A DNA stretch of 64,000 bases from Corynebacterium pygosceleis (GTDB lineage Bacteria; Actinomycetota; Actinomycetes; Mycobacteriales; Mycobacteriaceae). The stretch is taken from positions 310,001 to 374,000 of the forward strand of contig NZ_JAENIQ020000002.1 in assembly GCF_016595275.2 (NCBI RefSeq), written 5' to 3'. Shown here one piece after another: positions 8,981 through 17,822 of the stretch. The notes beneath the pieces were generated by a model. It ran no database searches. It was given only the letters and a program-made list of their open reading frames with translations, and was not told the origin of the DNA. Each line of letters begins with the position of its first letter. The first letter of the stretch is position 1. The position numbers and the translations under genes are program-made.

Positions 8981-9760
8981 ATGTACGCAGAGGAACGCCG
9001 TAGGCAGATCGCGTCCCTGACCGCTGTGGAGGGCCGCGTCAATGTCACTGAACTGGCGGAACGCTTCGAGGTGACCGCGGAGACGATTCGACGCGATCTC
9101 GCGGTACTCGACAGCGAGGGTACCGTTCACCGGGTTCACGGTGGCGCCGTTGCCAGCCAGAACTTCCAGACCGCGGAACTGGCGGTCGATGTCCGGGCGA
9201 AGAGCGCCTCGTCGGCAAAGTCGGCGATCGCCCGCGCCGCCGTTGACTTTCTCCCCGATCCCCAGGGCGGAATGTTCCTCGATGCGGGAACCACGCTCGC
9301 GGCTCTCGCGGATCTGATCTCCGCGCACCCGACGGGCCCCCGCTGGTCCATCGTCACCAACTGTCTCCCGATCGCCCTGAAGATGGCGGCGGCGGGGCTC
9401 GACGAGGTCCAGCTGCTCGGCGGATCCGTCCGTTCCATCACACAGGCCGTCGTCGGCGACACCGCACTACGGACACTCGCGCTCATGCGGGCCGATGTGG
9501 CGTTCATCGGGACCAACGCCCTCACACTCGACCACGGCCTGTCCACGGCGGACAGTCAGGAGGCGGCCGTCAAACGCTCGATGATCATCAACGCCCGCAA
9601 GGTGGTCGTGTTGTGCGACGCCACCAAGATGGGCTGTGACTACATGGTCAGCTTCGCGAGCGTCGACGACATCGACGTCGTCATCACCGATTCCGCCGCC
9701 CCCAGGTCATTCGTGGATGCCCTCCGTGAACGCGGCATCGAGGTGGTGATCGCCGAATGA
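8981..9760 (+). CDS. sugR: DeoR-type repressor SugR of PTS and sugar genes
   Basis: A 259-residue DeoR-family regulator: N-terminal helix-turn-helix (residues about 5-57, VTELAERFEVTAETIRRDL) and a DeoR sugar-phosphate sensing domain (about 75-235). The sequence and position between lexA and a pfkB-type gene match C. glutamicum SugR, which represses ptsG, ptsI, ptsH and glycolytic genes and is relieved by sugar phosphates. The ATG at 8981 has a strong GAGGAGGA just upstream; the longer open frame is unlikely to be coding. Its stop overlaps the next gene by four bases (ATGA). Confidence 0.95.
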   Translation: MYAEERRRQIASLTAVEGRVNVTELAERFEVTAETIRRDLAVLDSEGTVHRVHGGAVASQNFQTAELAVDVRAKSASSAKSAIARAAVDFLPDPQGGMFLDAGTTLAALADLISAHPTGPRWSIVTNCLPIALKMAAAGLDEVQLLGGSVRSITQAVVGDTALRTLALMRADVAFIGTNALTLDHGLSTADSQEAAVKRSMIINARKVVVLCDATKMGCDYMVSFASVDDIDVVITDSAAPRSFVDALRERGIEVVIAE

Positions 9761-10728
9761 TCCTCACGGTCACACCGACCCCGGTACTCGAACGGTTCGG
9801 CGTGATCGACGGACCACTCACCGGCGGCGAGGTCCTCCGGTTACGTGGCGTCGACGCCTGTCCGGGCGGATGCGGTGTCACGGTCGCCCGTCTCATCTAC
9901 CTCGCCGGACATCCCGTCCACGCGATATTCCCCGCCCCGGAGATCAGTCAGTACCTCCGGATGATCGGGCTCCTGGGCATCCCCCACGACCACGTCCCCG
10001 TCGCCGGGCCGGTGCAGACACGTTTTCTCGTCGCCGACGATTCCGGCCGGACGACCCAGTTCCTGGATCCCGCGATGCCGCTCGACACAGCACAGCTCGC
10101 CCAGTTGCGGGACCTGACCGTCAGCCGGGCGGAGGACGCCGCGTGGGTGGTGCTCGGTGGTCCGCTCCCCGATGTAGCACCCACCGCATGGTACGTCGAG
10201 GTGATCCGCGCGCTCGCCCTCTACCACCCCACCGTCGGGACCGCCGTCGCGACGTCGGGTGCGCCACTCCGTGCGGTCATCCGGCAGCTCTCCGCGATCA
10301 CCCCGTCACTACTGGCGCTGACCACGACAGACATCGCGGACATGGTCCCCGACTGCGGCATCCGGGGTGTCGAGCGGTCACTGGAAGACGGCGGCGACCT
10401 CTCCCTCGTCCGCGACGCGGTCACACCACTGCTGGAGGCCGGTGTCTCCGAGGTGCTGGTATCCGGCGCACCCGGTACGGCGATGTGCCTCACCCAGGGT
10501 TCCACCTGGATCGCCAGGTCCGGGGCAGGGAGCGAAACCGATGCCGGACGTTTCCGGGAGCTGTTGCTCGCCGGGTACCTGATGAACCACGGAAGCGATG
10601 ACCGGATGGGCCGCCTGTCGACCGCCCTCGCCTACGCTTCCGCGGAGACGACGGCCGGCAGCGGTGAACTGCCGACGCCGGATCTCATTCATCCGGAACA
10701 GGTGACATGCACTGAACTCGGGTCCTGA
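9757..10728 (+). CDS. PfkB-family paralogue with degenerate active site (former 1-phosphofructokinase)
   Basis: A 323-residue ribokinase-fold protein coupled to sugR. It aligns along its length with the FruK at 13044, but key motifs are broken: TPNPSID is TPTPVLE, PGGKGIN is PGGCGVT, and the GAGD catalytic/anion-hole motif is replaced in the segment ETDAGRFRELLLAGYL, where no Asp occupies the catalytic position. The region GGPLPDVAPTAWY is kept. The frame is intact and codon use looks normal, so it is probably a maintained pseudoenzyme rather than a decaying gene. A role as a sugar-phosphate binding partner of SugR is possible but is inference only. Confidence 0.8.
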   Translation: MILTVTPTPVLERFGVIDGPLTGGEVLRLRGVDACPGGCGVTVARLIYLAGHPVHAIFPAPEISQYLRMIGLLGIPHDHVPVAGPVQTRFLVADDSGRTTQFLDPAMPLDTAQLAQLRDLTVSRAEDAAWVVLGGPLPDVAPTAWYVEVIRALALYHPTVGTAVATSGAPLRAVIRQLSAITPSLLALTTTDIADMVPDCGIRGVERSLEDGGDLSLVRDAVTPLLEAGVSEVLVSGAPGTAMCLTQGSTWIARSGAGSETDAGRFRELLLAGYLMNHGSDDRMGRLSTALAYASAETTAGSGELPTPDLIHPEQVTCTELGS

Positions 10729-10753
10729 CGACAGGATCACGTCACCGGGAGAA

Positions 10754-10794
10754 AAAGACGGTGCCGTCCCCCGAGTGGGGACGGCACCGTCTTT
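10754..10794. terminator. Bidirectional terminator between the pfkB paralogue and ptsI
   Basis: Perfect 18-base arms (AAAGACGGTGCCGTCCCC and complement) around a five-base loop, with A and T runs at the outer edges, serve both convergent genes. Confidence 0.9.
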
Positions 10795-10836
10795 CGTCAC
10801 CCTTCTGGTTCAAGGGTGCGCTCTCTTCGGCCCGTG

Positions 10837-12546
10837 TTACGCCTCGGGCAGCGGAATGATGGCACGGACCGCTTCACGTGCGGCGGTCGCACCTTCTGCG
10901 TCAAGAGCGGCTTCCGCGGCACGGACGCAGGTGTCGAGGTCCACCTCAGCCAACTGTGCACCGACTCCGGCCAGCGCCGTGGAAGCCGCGGAGAGCGAAT
11001 TGACCCCGAGGCCCGTCAGGACACAGGCGAGAAGCGGATCGGCTGCGGCCTCACCGCAGACACCGACCGGGGTCCCGGTCTTCCGGCCTTCCTCACACGT
11101 CATCTTGATCAGGCGCAGCACCGCGGGCTGCCACGGGTCGGTGAGGTAGGCGAGCTGCGGGGACATACGGTCGGCCGCCATAGCGTACTGCGTCAGATCA
11201 TTGGTCCCGATCGAGACGAAGTCGAGATGGGGCATGATCTTGTCCGCCATCAGCGCAGCGGCCGGCACCTCGATCATCGCACCGGCGGTGAGGCCGCGTT
11301 CGGCGCAGAGACCCGCGAACCACTTCGCTTCCCGGGCGGTGGCGACCATCGGGGCCATGACCCACGTCGGTACGTCATCGCCCCGGCCGAGATCCTTGGC
11401 GGCCTTCGCGATCGCGTCGAGCTGCCTGATGAGAAGACCCTCGTTGGCGCGCGCGATACGCAGACCCCGGACACCCAGTGCGGGGTTCATCTCGTCGGCG
11501 AGCGTCGCGAAGGCGACGGGCTTGTCGGAACCGGCGTCCAGCGAACGGACGACGACCTTGGAATCGGGGAACGCCTCGAGAACCTTGGTGTAGACCGCGG
11601 CCTGTTCCTCGACGGACGGTTCCGACGTGGCGGACAGGAAACACATCTCGGTGCGGAACAGGCCGATCCCCTCGGCCTCGGTTTCCGCGGCGGTGGCCGC
11701 GGCCTTCCCGTCCTGGACGTTGGCGAGCAGCTGCACGCGGTGACCGTCACTCGTCTGCGCCGGACCACGCCAGAGCGCGACCTTCTCGGCGAGCGCCTTC
11801 GACTCCGCGACCTGCCTCTTCGCGTCCTCCGGGTCAGCGCCGATCTCGATGCTGCCTGCACCGCCGTCAACGAGAACCATCTCCCCGGCCGCGATCTTGT
11901 TCAGATCCGAACCGACCGCGACGATGCACGGCACGTTCAGCTGGCGGGCGATGATGGCCGTGTGGCTCGTCGGTCCGCCGAGTTCGGTGACGAGTGCGGT
12001 GAACAGGCTGGTGTCGAGGGCCGCCGTGTCGGCGGGCGACAGATCATCGGCGAACAGCACGACCTCACCGTCGACCTCGGGGAGACCGGGTTCATCCTCG
12101 CCCCGGATCTCGGCGATCGTACGGTCCCGGATGTCGCGGAGATCCGTGACGCGCTCCGCCATGATCCCACCGGCGGCCTCGAACATGGAGATGAACTTGG
12201 TTGTCGCGGCCACCACCGCGTAGTCCGCCGGATGCCCGGCGGTGGTGTTCTTCTTCACGGCTTTGCGCCAGCCACGGTCACGGACCAGGCCCGCCGTGGC
12301 GTTGAGGACCTCGCTCGCAGCGCCGACAGCACGCTCACCCCGTGCGGCGAGCCGGTCCGCGACGGTGTCCGCGGCAGCCACGAAACGCTCGTACTCGGCG
12401 TCACGCTGCTCTTCGCCGACCTGCGCACCCGCCTGCGGGAGCGTGGGACGAGGCTTGATCCACACAGCCTCGGCGTAGCGAATCCCCGGGACGACCGCTG
12501 TACCGTGCAGCACGGTGTCTTTGGTGTCGTGTGGCACATTATCCAT
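10837..12546 (-). CDS. ptsI: PTS enzyme I (phosphoenolpyruvate-protein phosphotransferase)
   Basis: A 569-residue enzyme I that takes phosphate from PEP and passes it to HPr. The phosphorylated histidine is His195 in GGPTSHTAIIARQL; the PEP-binding barrel carries SIGTNDLTQYAMAADR and the GVCGEAAADP motif with the catalytic Cys. Length is normal. The ATG at 12546 follows AGGGA by nine bases. A TATCTT -10 element at 12586-12591 and an upstream palindrome mark its promoter. In C. glutamicum fruR lies next to it; here the next gene is fruK. Confidence 0.97.
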   Translation of the reverse strand: MDNVPHDTKDTVLHGTAVVPGIRYAEAVWIKPRPTLPQAGAQVGEEQRDAEYERFVAAADTVADRLAARGERAVGAASEVLNATAGLVRDRGWRKAVKKNTTAGHPADYAVVAATTKFISMFEAAGGIMAERVTDLRDIRDRTIAEIRGEDEPGLPEVDGEVVLFADDLSPADTAALDTSLFTALVTELGGPTSHTAIIARQLNVPCIVAVGSDLNKIAAGEMVLVDGGAGSIEIGADPEDAKRQVAESKALAEKVALWRGPAQTSDGHRVQLLANVQDGKAAATAAETEAEGIGLFRTEMCFLSATSEPSVEEQAAVYTKVLEAFPDSKVVVRSLDAGSDKPVAFATLADEMNPALGVRGLRIARANEGLLIRQLDAIAKAAKDLGRGDDVPTWVMAPMVATAREAKWFAGLCAERGLTAGAMIEVPAAALMADKIMPHLDFVSIGTNDLTQYAMAADRMSPQLAYLTDPWQPAVLRLIKMTCEEGRKTGTPVGVCGEAAADPLLACVLTGLGVNSLSAASTALAGVGAQLAEVDLDTCVRAAEAALDAEGATAAREAVRAIIPLPEA

Positions 12547-13043
12547 AATTCAGTCCCTGTCCTCACTCTTGCTTCATTTGTTCCGAAGATACCACCGCAC
12601 AGCCGAAACCGCTGTGGGTTCCCACATATCCCACACATGAACGGGAGAATTCGGACAGAAAGACAACATCGAGGGGTGGCACCGTCGCACCGCCCCGGGC
12701 ACGCCGCCACCATTCCGACCCACCCTCACCTGGGTGATACCCCCGAAGGCCGGGGTAACACCCTTTGACCGGGGGCAACCGAACACTGAACCACCACACT
12801 CCCGACACCGCGGCCGGCATCTCCACCTGCTACGGTTGTCCCAGCTTCAGCAGAGAACCCCACGTCCCACCAGCCCTGAGCCACACCTGTCCGATCGGGA
12901 TGTTCTCCACACCCGGCCCGGAGGGACGGAGAGTGGACCGCCCTACCGGCACAGCCCAGCCGGTGGGCGACGCATCCGTTCCCCAGCCGGGGCACGACCG
13001 CGAAAACCATCTGCGCCATCTACCGGATCCGAGGACCTCCCCC
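12547..13043. other. ptsI-fruK divergent intergenic region
   Basis: This 497-base region has the ptsI promoter and palindrome on the left and the fruK leader on the right. The open frames inside it (for example that starting at 12765) show no family resemblance and run out of frame with normal codon use. No remnant of the fruR repressor, present here in C. glutamicum, is recognisable. Confidence 0.6.
12613..12626. promoter_or_regulatory. Perfect palindrome upstream of the ptsI promoter
   Basis: TGTGGGTTCCCACA is a perfect 14-base palindrome placed about 22 bases upstream of the ptsI -10 element and followed by a further CCCACA copy. It looks like an operator. It does not fit the spacing of the GlxR consensus, and the bound protein is unknown. 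Confidence 0.45.
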
Positions 13044-14015
13044 TTGATTCTCACACTGACTCCGAACCCGAGCATCGACCTGAGTCTGAGTCTGCCCGCG
13101 CCGCTGCAACCGGGAGGTGTGCAGAGGCTCACCTCGGTCACCCAGTCCCCCGGCGGGAAGGGGATCAACGTCTCACACGCCTGCCACTCAGCGGGAGTGG
13201 ACACACTCGCGCTCTTCCCCGCTCCCGCCCGGGGAACCTTCGTGAAACTGATGGCCGAAACCGGAGTTCCCTACAGAGTCATCGCCGGGGGCGATTCCGT
13301 CCGGACGAACACGACGGTGACGGAGCCGGACGGCACCACGACGAAGTTCAACGGTCCCGGCAACCCGCTCTCGGCATCCGCGGTCAAGGCTGTGGAGGAG
13401 GCCCTGATCATCGCGGCGGGCGCCGCGGAATGGGTTGTCCTCAGCGGTTCCCTTCCCCCGGGTGCCCCGCACGGCTGGTATCAGCGTCTGCTCGGTCTGG
13501 TCCGGGACACCTTCCCCGACGTTCCGGTGGCGGTCGATACCTCCGACGGCCCTCTTCTGGAGCTTGCCGAACGGGTCCGGAACGGTGCACCCGCGCCGAC
13601 GATGATCAAACCCAACGGGTATGAGCTCGGACAGATTACCGGCGTCGACGGCCATCTGATCGAGCACCTCGCGCTCGAGGGCGACTTCTCCCCGGCGATA
13701 GACTGCGCACAACAGATCCTGCGGTACGGGGTGCAGCGTGTCCTGGTGACACTGGGGGCGGCCGGGGCCGCACTGGTGACCGCCGAGGGATCGTGGACGA
13801 CTCCGGCACACCCGATCCGTCCGGTTTCCACCGTGGGAGCGGGTGACTGCACCCTGGCCGGGTATCTCATGGCTGATGCGCGTGGAGCCGTTCCCCCCGT
13901 AGCACTCGCCGAAGCCGTGGCACTGGGATCCGCGGCAGCCGGTCTTCCGGGGACCTCCATCCCCGAGCCCGGGATGGTCATACCGGACTCGGGGCTGGTG
14001 CGGAGCTACTGCTGA
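13044..14015 (+). CDS. fruK: 1-phosphofructokinase FruK
   Basis: A 323-residue PfkB-family kinase that converts fructose 1-phosphate to fructose 1,6-bisphosphate. All signatures are intact: TPNPSID at 7-12, SPGGKGIN at 36-42, SGSLPPGAP near 134-142 and the catalytic GAGD at 265-268 followed by CTLAGYLM. The start is TTG at 13044, eight bases after GAGGA; upstream in-frame sequence is not protein-like. The usual downstream partner ptsF (fructose EII) is absent, so the fructose 1-phosphate must be made by an EII elsewhere or the gene has another supply. Confidence 0.93.
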   Translation: MILTLTPNPSIDLSLSLPAPLQPGGVQRLTSVTQSPGGKGINVSHACHSAGVDTLALFPAPARGTFVKLMAETGVPYRVIAGGDSVRTNTTVTEPDGTTTKFNGPGNPLSASAVKAVEEALIIAAGAAEWVVLSGSLPPGAPHGWYQRLLGLVRDTFPDVPVAVDTSDGPLLELAERVRNGAPAPTMIKPNGYELGQITGVDGHLIEHLALEGDFSPAIDCAQQILRYGVQRVLVTLGAAGAALVTAEGSWTTPAHPIRPVSTVGAGDCTLAGYLMADARGAVPPVALAEAVALGSAAAGLPGTSIPEPGMVIPDSGLVRSYC

Positions 14016-14342
14016 CGTTCCGGCCGTCCCACCGCACCGGACACGTGACACCTCCATGACCTCCTTCGGTGGTGAAGTGGCGCAACCGGTGAATCCGATC
14101 CCACCGTCACTTCATGCACATCCTTTTGACCTGCCCTGATCCCCGGCCACCGAAGTGTCCGACACTATTTCGCGGGCCCGATTGTGGCGGCCGTCGCGGC
14201 ATAGTGCGTAGAGTTGGTTGCAGTGTCCCGCCGTCTGAGCGACAAGACCGGGTTTCTGTTCCCGGTGGGCGGAAGGGGCTCATGAACATCTAAGGAACCA
14301 CTTCGCCCGTGCCCGGTGCACGAGGTAAGAAAGGACTGCCAC
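14016..14342. other. fruK-ptsH spacer without ptsF
   Basis: This 327-base stretch stands where C. glutamicum has the 2-kb ptsF gene. I find no EIIA, EIIB or EIIC fragment in any frame. It contains TGAAGTG and CACTTCA as inverted arms around a 25-base loop (about 14072-14116) followed by CCTTTT, a possible fruK terminator, and the ptsH leader with AAAGGA before the start. Confidence 0.6.
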
Positions 14343-14612
14343 ATGGCTTCCAAGACCGTTACCGTCGGCTCCTCCGTCGGCCTGCACGCCCGACCCGCCA
14401 CCATCGTCGCTGAAGCAGCCTCCGAGTACGACGAGGACATCTTCCTCTCCCTCGAGGGCGAGGACGCCGATGAGGATCCCACCGAGGCCGCTTCATCCAT
14501 GATGATCATGGCCATGGGCGCGAATTCCGGCGACCGCGTCACCGTGACCTCCGAGAACGCGGAAGCCGTGGAGAAGATCGCCGCCCTGATCGAGAAGGAT
14601 CTTGACGCCTGA
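14343..14612 (+). CDS. ptsH: PTS phosphocarrier protein HPr
   Basis: An 89-residue HPr. His15 in GLHARPA accepts phosphate from enzyme I. A serine pair at 51-52 stands where Ser46 lies in the Gram-positive protein, with a short acidic insertion before it; whether it is a regulatory site is unclear since actinobacteria generally lack HPr kinase control. The ATG at 14343 follows AAAGGA. The gene is single and convergent with uraA. Confidence 0.96.
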   Translation: MASKTVTVGSSVGLHARPATIVAEAASEYDEDIFLSLEGEDADEDPTEAASSMMIMAMGANSGDRVTVTSENAEAVEKIAALIEKDLDA

Positions 14613-14640
14613 CCGCTCCTCGGCCACCCGGATCAGCCGG

Positions 14641-14685
14641 GACGAAGAACCCCGGTACCTCAGTGAGGTACCGGGGTTCTTCGTC
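14641..14685. terminator. Bidirectional terminator between ptsH and uraA
   Basis: Perfect 22-base arms beginning GACGAAGAACCCCGG with a minimal loop. It ends the convergent ptsH and uraA transcripts. Confidence 0.9.
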
Positions 14686-14712
14686 GTCCGTTCCGGCGTG
14701 GAATGGTCGGGG

Positions 14713-15990
14713 TCAGAGGAACTGGCCTTCGCCGATACGGTTGTAGAGCCGGTTCAGGATCGGGTAGACGATGATGATTCCGGCCGACCCCCAGGCGATC
14801 CCCTGGAGTTCCAGTCCGAACAGGGTGAGGGTCAGGTTGCCGATTCCGGCGATCATGGCGACGGCTGCCGCCATGAGATTGACGGGGTTGCTGAAGTCGA
14901 CCCGGTTGTCCTGCCAGATCCGTACACCCAGCATCCCGATCAGGCCGTAGAGGACAATCGTCGCCCCGCCCATCACACCGCCGGGGACCGTGTTGATCAG
15001 AGCCCCGAACTTGGGTACGAACGCCAGAGCGATCGCGGTGAGGGCCGCGACCCAGTACGCGGCGGTGGAGTAGACACGGGTCGCGGCCATGACACCGATG
15101 TTCTCCGCGTAGGTGGTCGTTCCGGAGCCACCGAAACCGCCGGCGAGGGTTGTCGCCAGTCCGTCCGCTATGAGGGCGTCCCCGGCCACGTCATCGAGGT
15201 CTCGGCCCGTCATCGCGGACACCGCTTTGACGTGACCGACGTTCTCCGCGATGAGGACGATGACGACGGGGAGCGTCACGAGCACCGCGGAGACCTGGAA
15301 GGAGGGCGCGTGGAAGGTCGGTAGTCCGATCCAGTCGGCGGCGGAGACCGCGTCTGTGGCTCCCTCACCGAGTTGTCCGGTGAGCGCCGCGAACACCCAT
15401 CCGACGATGACACCGATGAGGATCCCGAGTCTGGCGACCATTCCTCTCCCGGCGACCGAGCAGAGCAGAATCACCGTCAGGGTCACGGCCGCGACCCCCG
15501 GTTGAGCAGCGAAGTCGGATGCCGCCACAGGAGCGAGGTTCAGGCCGATGAGCGCGACGATCGCGCCTGTGACGGCGGGTGGCATGACCGCATCCAGGAC
15601 ACGTTTCCCGGCGGTTTTCACCACCACACCGACACCGGCGAGCACCAGGCCTGCGATGACGATGCCGCCGAGCTGCACCCCTATCCCCTCCCCCTGGGTG
15701 GCGATGAGTGGCGCGATGAAGGCGAAGGAACTGCCGAGATAGCTGGGGAGCCTGTTCCGCGTGACGACCAGGAACAGGATCGTGCCGAGTCCCGAGAACA
15801 GCAGTGTCGTGTTGACCGGGAAACCCGTCAGCGTCGGTACCAGGAGCGTGGCTCCGAACATGGCTATGACGTGCTGCATACCGATGCCGACGGTGCGCGG
15901 CCAGTTCAGCCTCTCCTCAGGGTTGACGACGGCACCGGGACTGATCTTCTTGCCGTCACCATGGACGGTCCATCCGAATATTTGGCTCAC
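14713..15990 (-). CDS. uraA: Uracil/xanthine permease, NCS2 family (UraA)
   Basis: A 425-residue NCS2 proton symporter with about 14 hydrophobic segments. It keeps the MQHVIAMFGAT motif with His40, and Glu249 (IAENVGH) and Glu296 (YAENIGV) at the substrate-binding positions of E. coli UraA (Glu241, Glu290), so uracil is the most likely substrate. The start is GTG at 15990. It is not in an obvious operon: ptsH is convergent and the amidase gene ends 100 bases upstream. Confidence 0.9.
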   Translation of the reverse strand: MSQIFGWTVHGDGKKISPGAVVNPEERLNWPRTVGIGMQHVIAMFGATLLVPTLTGFPVNTTLLFSGLGTILFLVVTRNRLPSYLGSSFAFIAPLIATQGEGIGVQLGGIVIAGLVLAGVGVVVKTAGKRVLDAVMPPAVTGAIVALIGLNLAPVAASDFAAQPGVAAVTLTVILLCSVAGRGMVARLGILIGVIVGWVFAALTGQLGEGATDAVSAADWIGLPTFHAPSFQVSAVLVTLPVVIVLIAENVGHVKAVSAMTGRDLDDVAGDALIADGLATTLAGGFGGSGTTTYAENIGVMAATRVYSTAAYWVAALTAIALAFVPKFGALINTVPGGVMGGATIVLYGLIGMLGVRIWQDNRVDFSNPVNLMAAAVAMIAGIGNLTLTLFGLELQGIAWGSAGIIIVYPILNRLYNRIGEGQFL

Positions 15991-16089
15991 AACGTGCCAT
16001 TATTCGCCGCATGGGGCGTTCCAGGCAATCTGAGCCCCGGCGGCTCCCGGAATCAGTGATCTTTCAGAAAACCGGTTCCGCCGCGTCGG

Positions 16090-17655
16090 TCAACCGTCGA
16101 ACGGTCGGGCGGACTCGATACGACGGGCGATCTCGAGCAGTGCCGCCGTGTCGGTGTCGGTGGCGTCGATGGTGACCGCGTACTTCCCGAACACGTCGAC
16201 CGCGAGGTTCTGGGTCACCGGGATCAACGGGACGGTCGCCCGGGCGGAACCGCCTGCCGTGATCTCCGGGAGACCGTCCCCACGGCCGACCAGTGCGACG
16301 GCTCCCCGGGCGGCCATCTGCTCGTTGATCCGCCCGACGATACGCCGGGCCCTGTCCATGACCTCGTCGGACTCCTCGAAACTCATCGGCGGGGTCAGTC
16401 CCTCCTCGATGAGGTTGAGCCCGTAGGGCGCCGCCTCCGGATGCTGCCGGTAGTACTCGACGAGATCATGGAGGTTCTCGAGCCTGCCGGACTCGTTGTC
16501 CGCGAAGTAGGTCTCCATCGACGGTCCGACCCCCGCGATCAGCGCCTCGATGAAGGGGAGGCTCCTGAGTTCCTCGATGCTCCGCTGCAGTTCGGGGCCG
16601 GGCTCGACGACGGAGATGCCCGCACGGGAAAGAGCCTCGACGAGGACGGGGTCCAGTCCCATGTCGATGACGGTCAGCTCGGTCTCCCCCGGTTCCTCCG
16701 GCGACATGCCGCAGGCGTACCGGAAACCGACAGCGAGATCGGCGACACTGCGTCCGAAGACACCCGGGGAATCCACCCGGTCGTCGATCGGCACGATACC
16801 GCTGATGTCGCACTCACCGTAACCGGCCTTGGCGGCGTACACACCCGCGACGACGGCGGGTGAGATGACGGAACCCTGCGTCTCCGTGCCGAAGGTCAGG
16901 TCGGCGTAGTCGAGTGCGATCGCCGTCGCGGATCCCGTGGAACTCCCGTACGGGTCCCGGTTCAACGGGTCCCGAGCGTCCAGGGTCTGACCACCGACGG
17001 CGCTGAATCCGTTCGGACTGTCGATCGTGAGGAAATTCGCCAGTTCGCTGAGGTTCGTCCGCCCCGCGACGATCGCACCGGATTCCCTGAGTCCGGCGAC
17101 CAGTGCGGAATCCCGATGTGCCGCAGCTGAATGCAGGGCCCTTGAACCGGAGTCGTTGGGCAGATCCTCCACCGCGATGTTCCCCTTGACCAGGACGATG
17201 CTCCCCCGCAACGGATGTTCCTCGGTCGGGCCCACCCCCCTGGCGTCGAGATCGGCGGCCATGTCGACCGCGGCGGGGTCCAGCTGGAGGACGGAACGGT
17301 AGTACCCGTTGTTCTCCCGCATCTTCGACACGTAGTACGCGAGCGCCTCGGTGTTGGTGATCCCCAGCTCACGTCGTACCCGGGCTCTGCCCGCGAGGTC
17401 CTGTCCGTCGAACGCCACGGAGATCTGCTGACGACGCTCCGCGCTGAGGTCCGAGAGGATCTTCTCGAAGGCCGTGTAGTCGACCTCCGTCTGACCTGCG
17501 TAGGAGTTCCTCTCCTCGTCCAGGATGAAGTCTCCCCCCACACGACGTTGCAGGGAGCCGTCCCTGCCGCTCAGGTTGTTGTAGGTGATGATTCCCCCCA
17601 CGGTGAGGACACCGATGGCGAGGACCGCGGTGGCGACTCTGGTGATCGTGCGCAT
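16090..17655 (-). CDS. Exported or membrane-anchored amidase (amidase signature family)
   Basis: A 521-residue amidase-signature enzyme. Residues about 4-26 (ITRVATAVLAIGVLTVGGIITY) form an N-terminal membrane anchor or signal sequence, so the catalytic domain is likely outside the cell. The Ser-cisSer-Lys triad is visible as Lys157 (VLVKGNI), Ser242 (GSSTGSATA) and Ser262 (TETQGSV). The family hydrolyses carboxamides; the natural substrate cannot be read from sequence. It is monocistronic between uraA and hflX. Confidence 0.85.
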   Translation of the reverse strand: MRTITRVATAVLAIGVLTVGGIITYNNLSGRDGSLQRRVGGDFILDEERNSYAGQTEVDYTAFEKILSDLSAERRQQISVAFDGQDLAGRARVRRELGITNTEALAYYVSKMRENNGYYRSVLQLDPAAVDMAADLDARGVGPTEEHPLRGSIVLVKGNIAVEDLPNDSGSRALHSAAAHRDSALVAGLRESGAIVAGRTNLSELANFLTIDSPNGFSAVGGQTLDARDPLNRDPYGSSTGSATAIALDYADLTFGTETQGSVISPAVVAGVYAAKAGYGECDISGIVPIDDRVDSPGVFGRSVADLAVGFRYACGMSPEEPGETELTVIDMGLDPVLVEALSRAGISVVEPGPELQRSIEELRSLPFIEALIAGVGPSMETYFADNESGRLENLHDLVEYYRQHPEAAPYGLNLIEEGLTPPMSFEESDEVMDRARRIVGRINEQMAARGAVALVGRGDGLPEITAGGSARATVPLIPVTQNLAVDVFGKYAVTIDATDTDTAALLEIARRIESARPFDG

Positions 17656-17732
17656 GATCCAGCTCTTTTCTGGTGGACGGGTTGTTTACCGGTTGCGGGA
17701 CTGTCGTCGCGGGGCGGCACGGTCGTGCCCGT

Positions 17733-17765
17733 TGCACCCCGAGGCTCCCTGTTCGTCGGGGTGCA
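17733..17765 (-). terminator. Possible terminator after hflX
   Basis: TGCACCCCGA and TCGGGGTGCA form a perfect ten-base stem with a 13-base loop, 58 bases beyond the hflX stop. There is no T run on the minus strand, so this is a modest call. Confidence 0.4.
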
Positions 17766-17822
17766 TTTCTCCTCCGTTTCCCCGTCCTCCGGGGGTCAGA
17801 GATCCCCTGCCCCACTGTGCCT

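Noticed and set aside
10816..12768. 650-codon open frame antisense to ptsI
   Set aside because: Low-complexity Gly/Arg/Asp translation typical of high-GC antisense frames; ptsI on the other strand is certain.
12547..13043. Remnant of fruR between ptsI and fruK
   Set aside because: No helix-turn-helix or DeoR-like segment appears in any frame.
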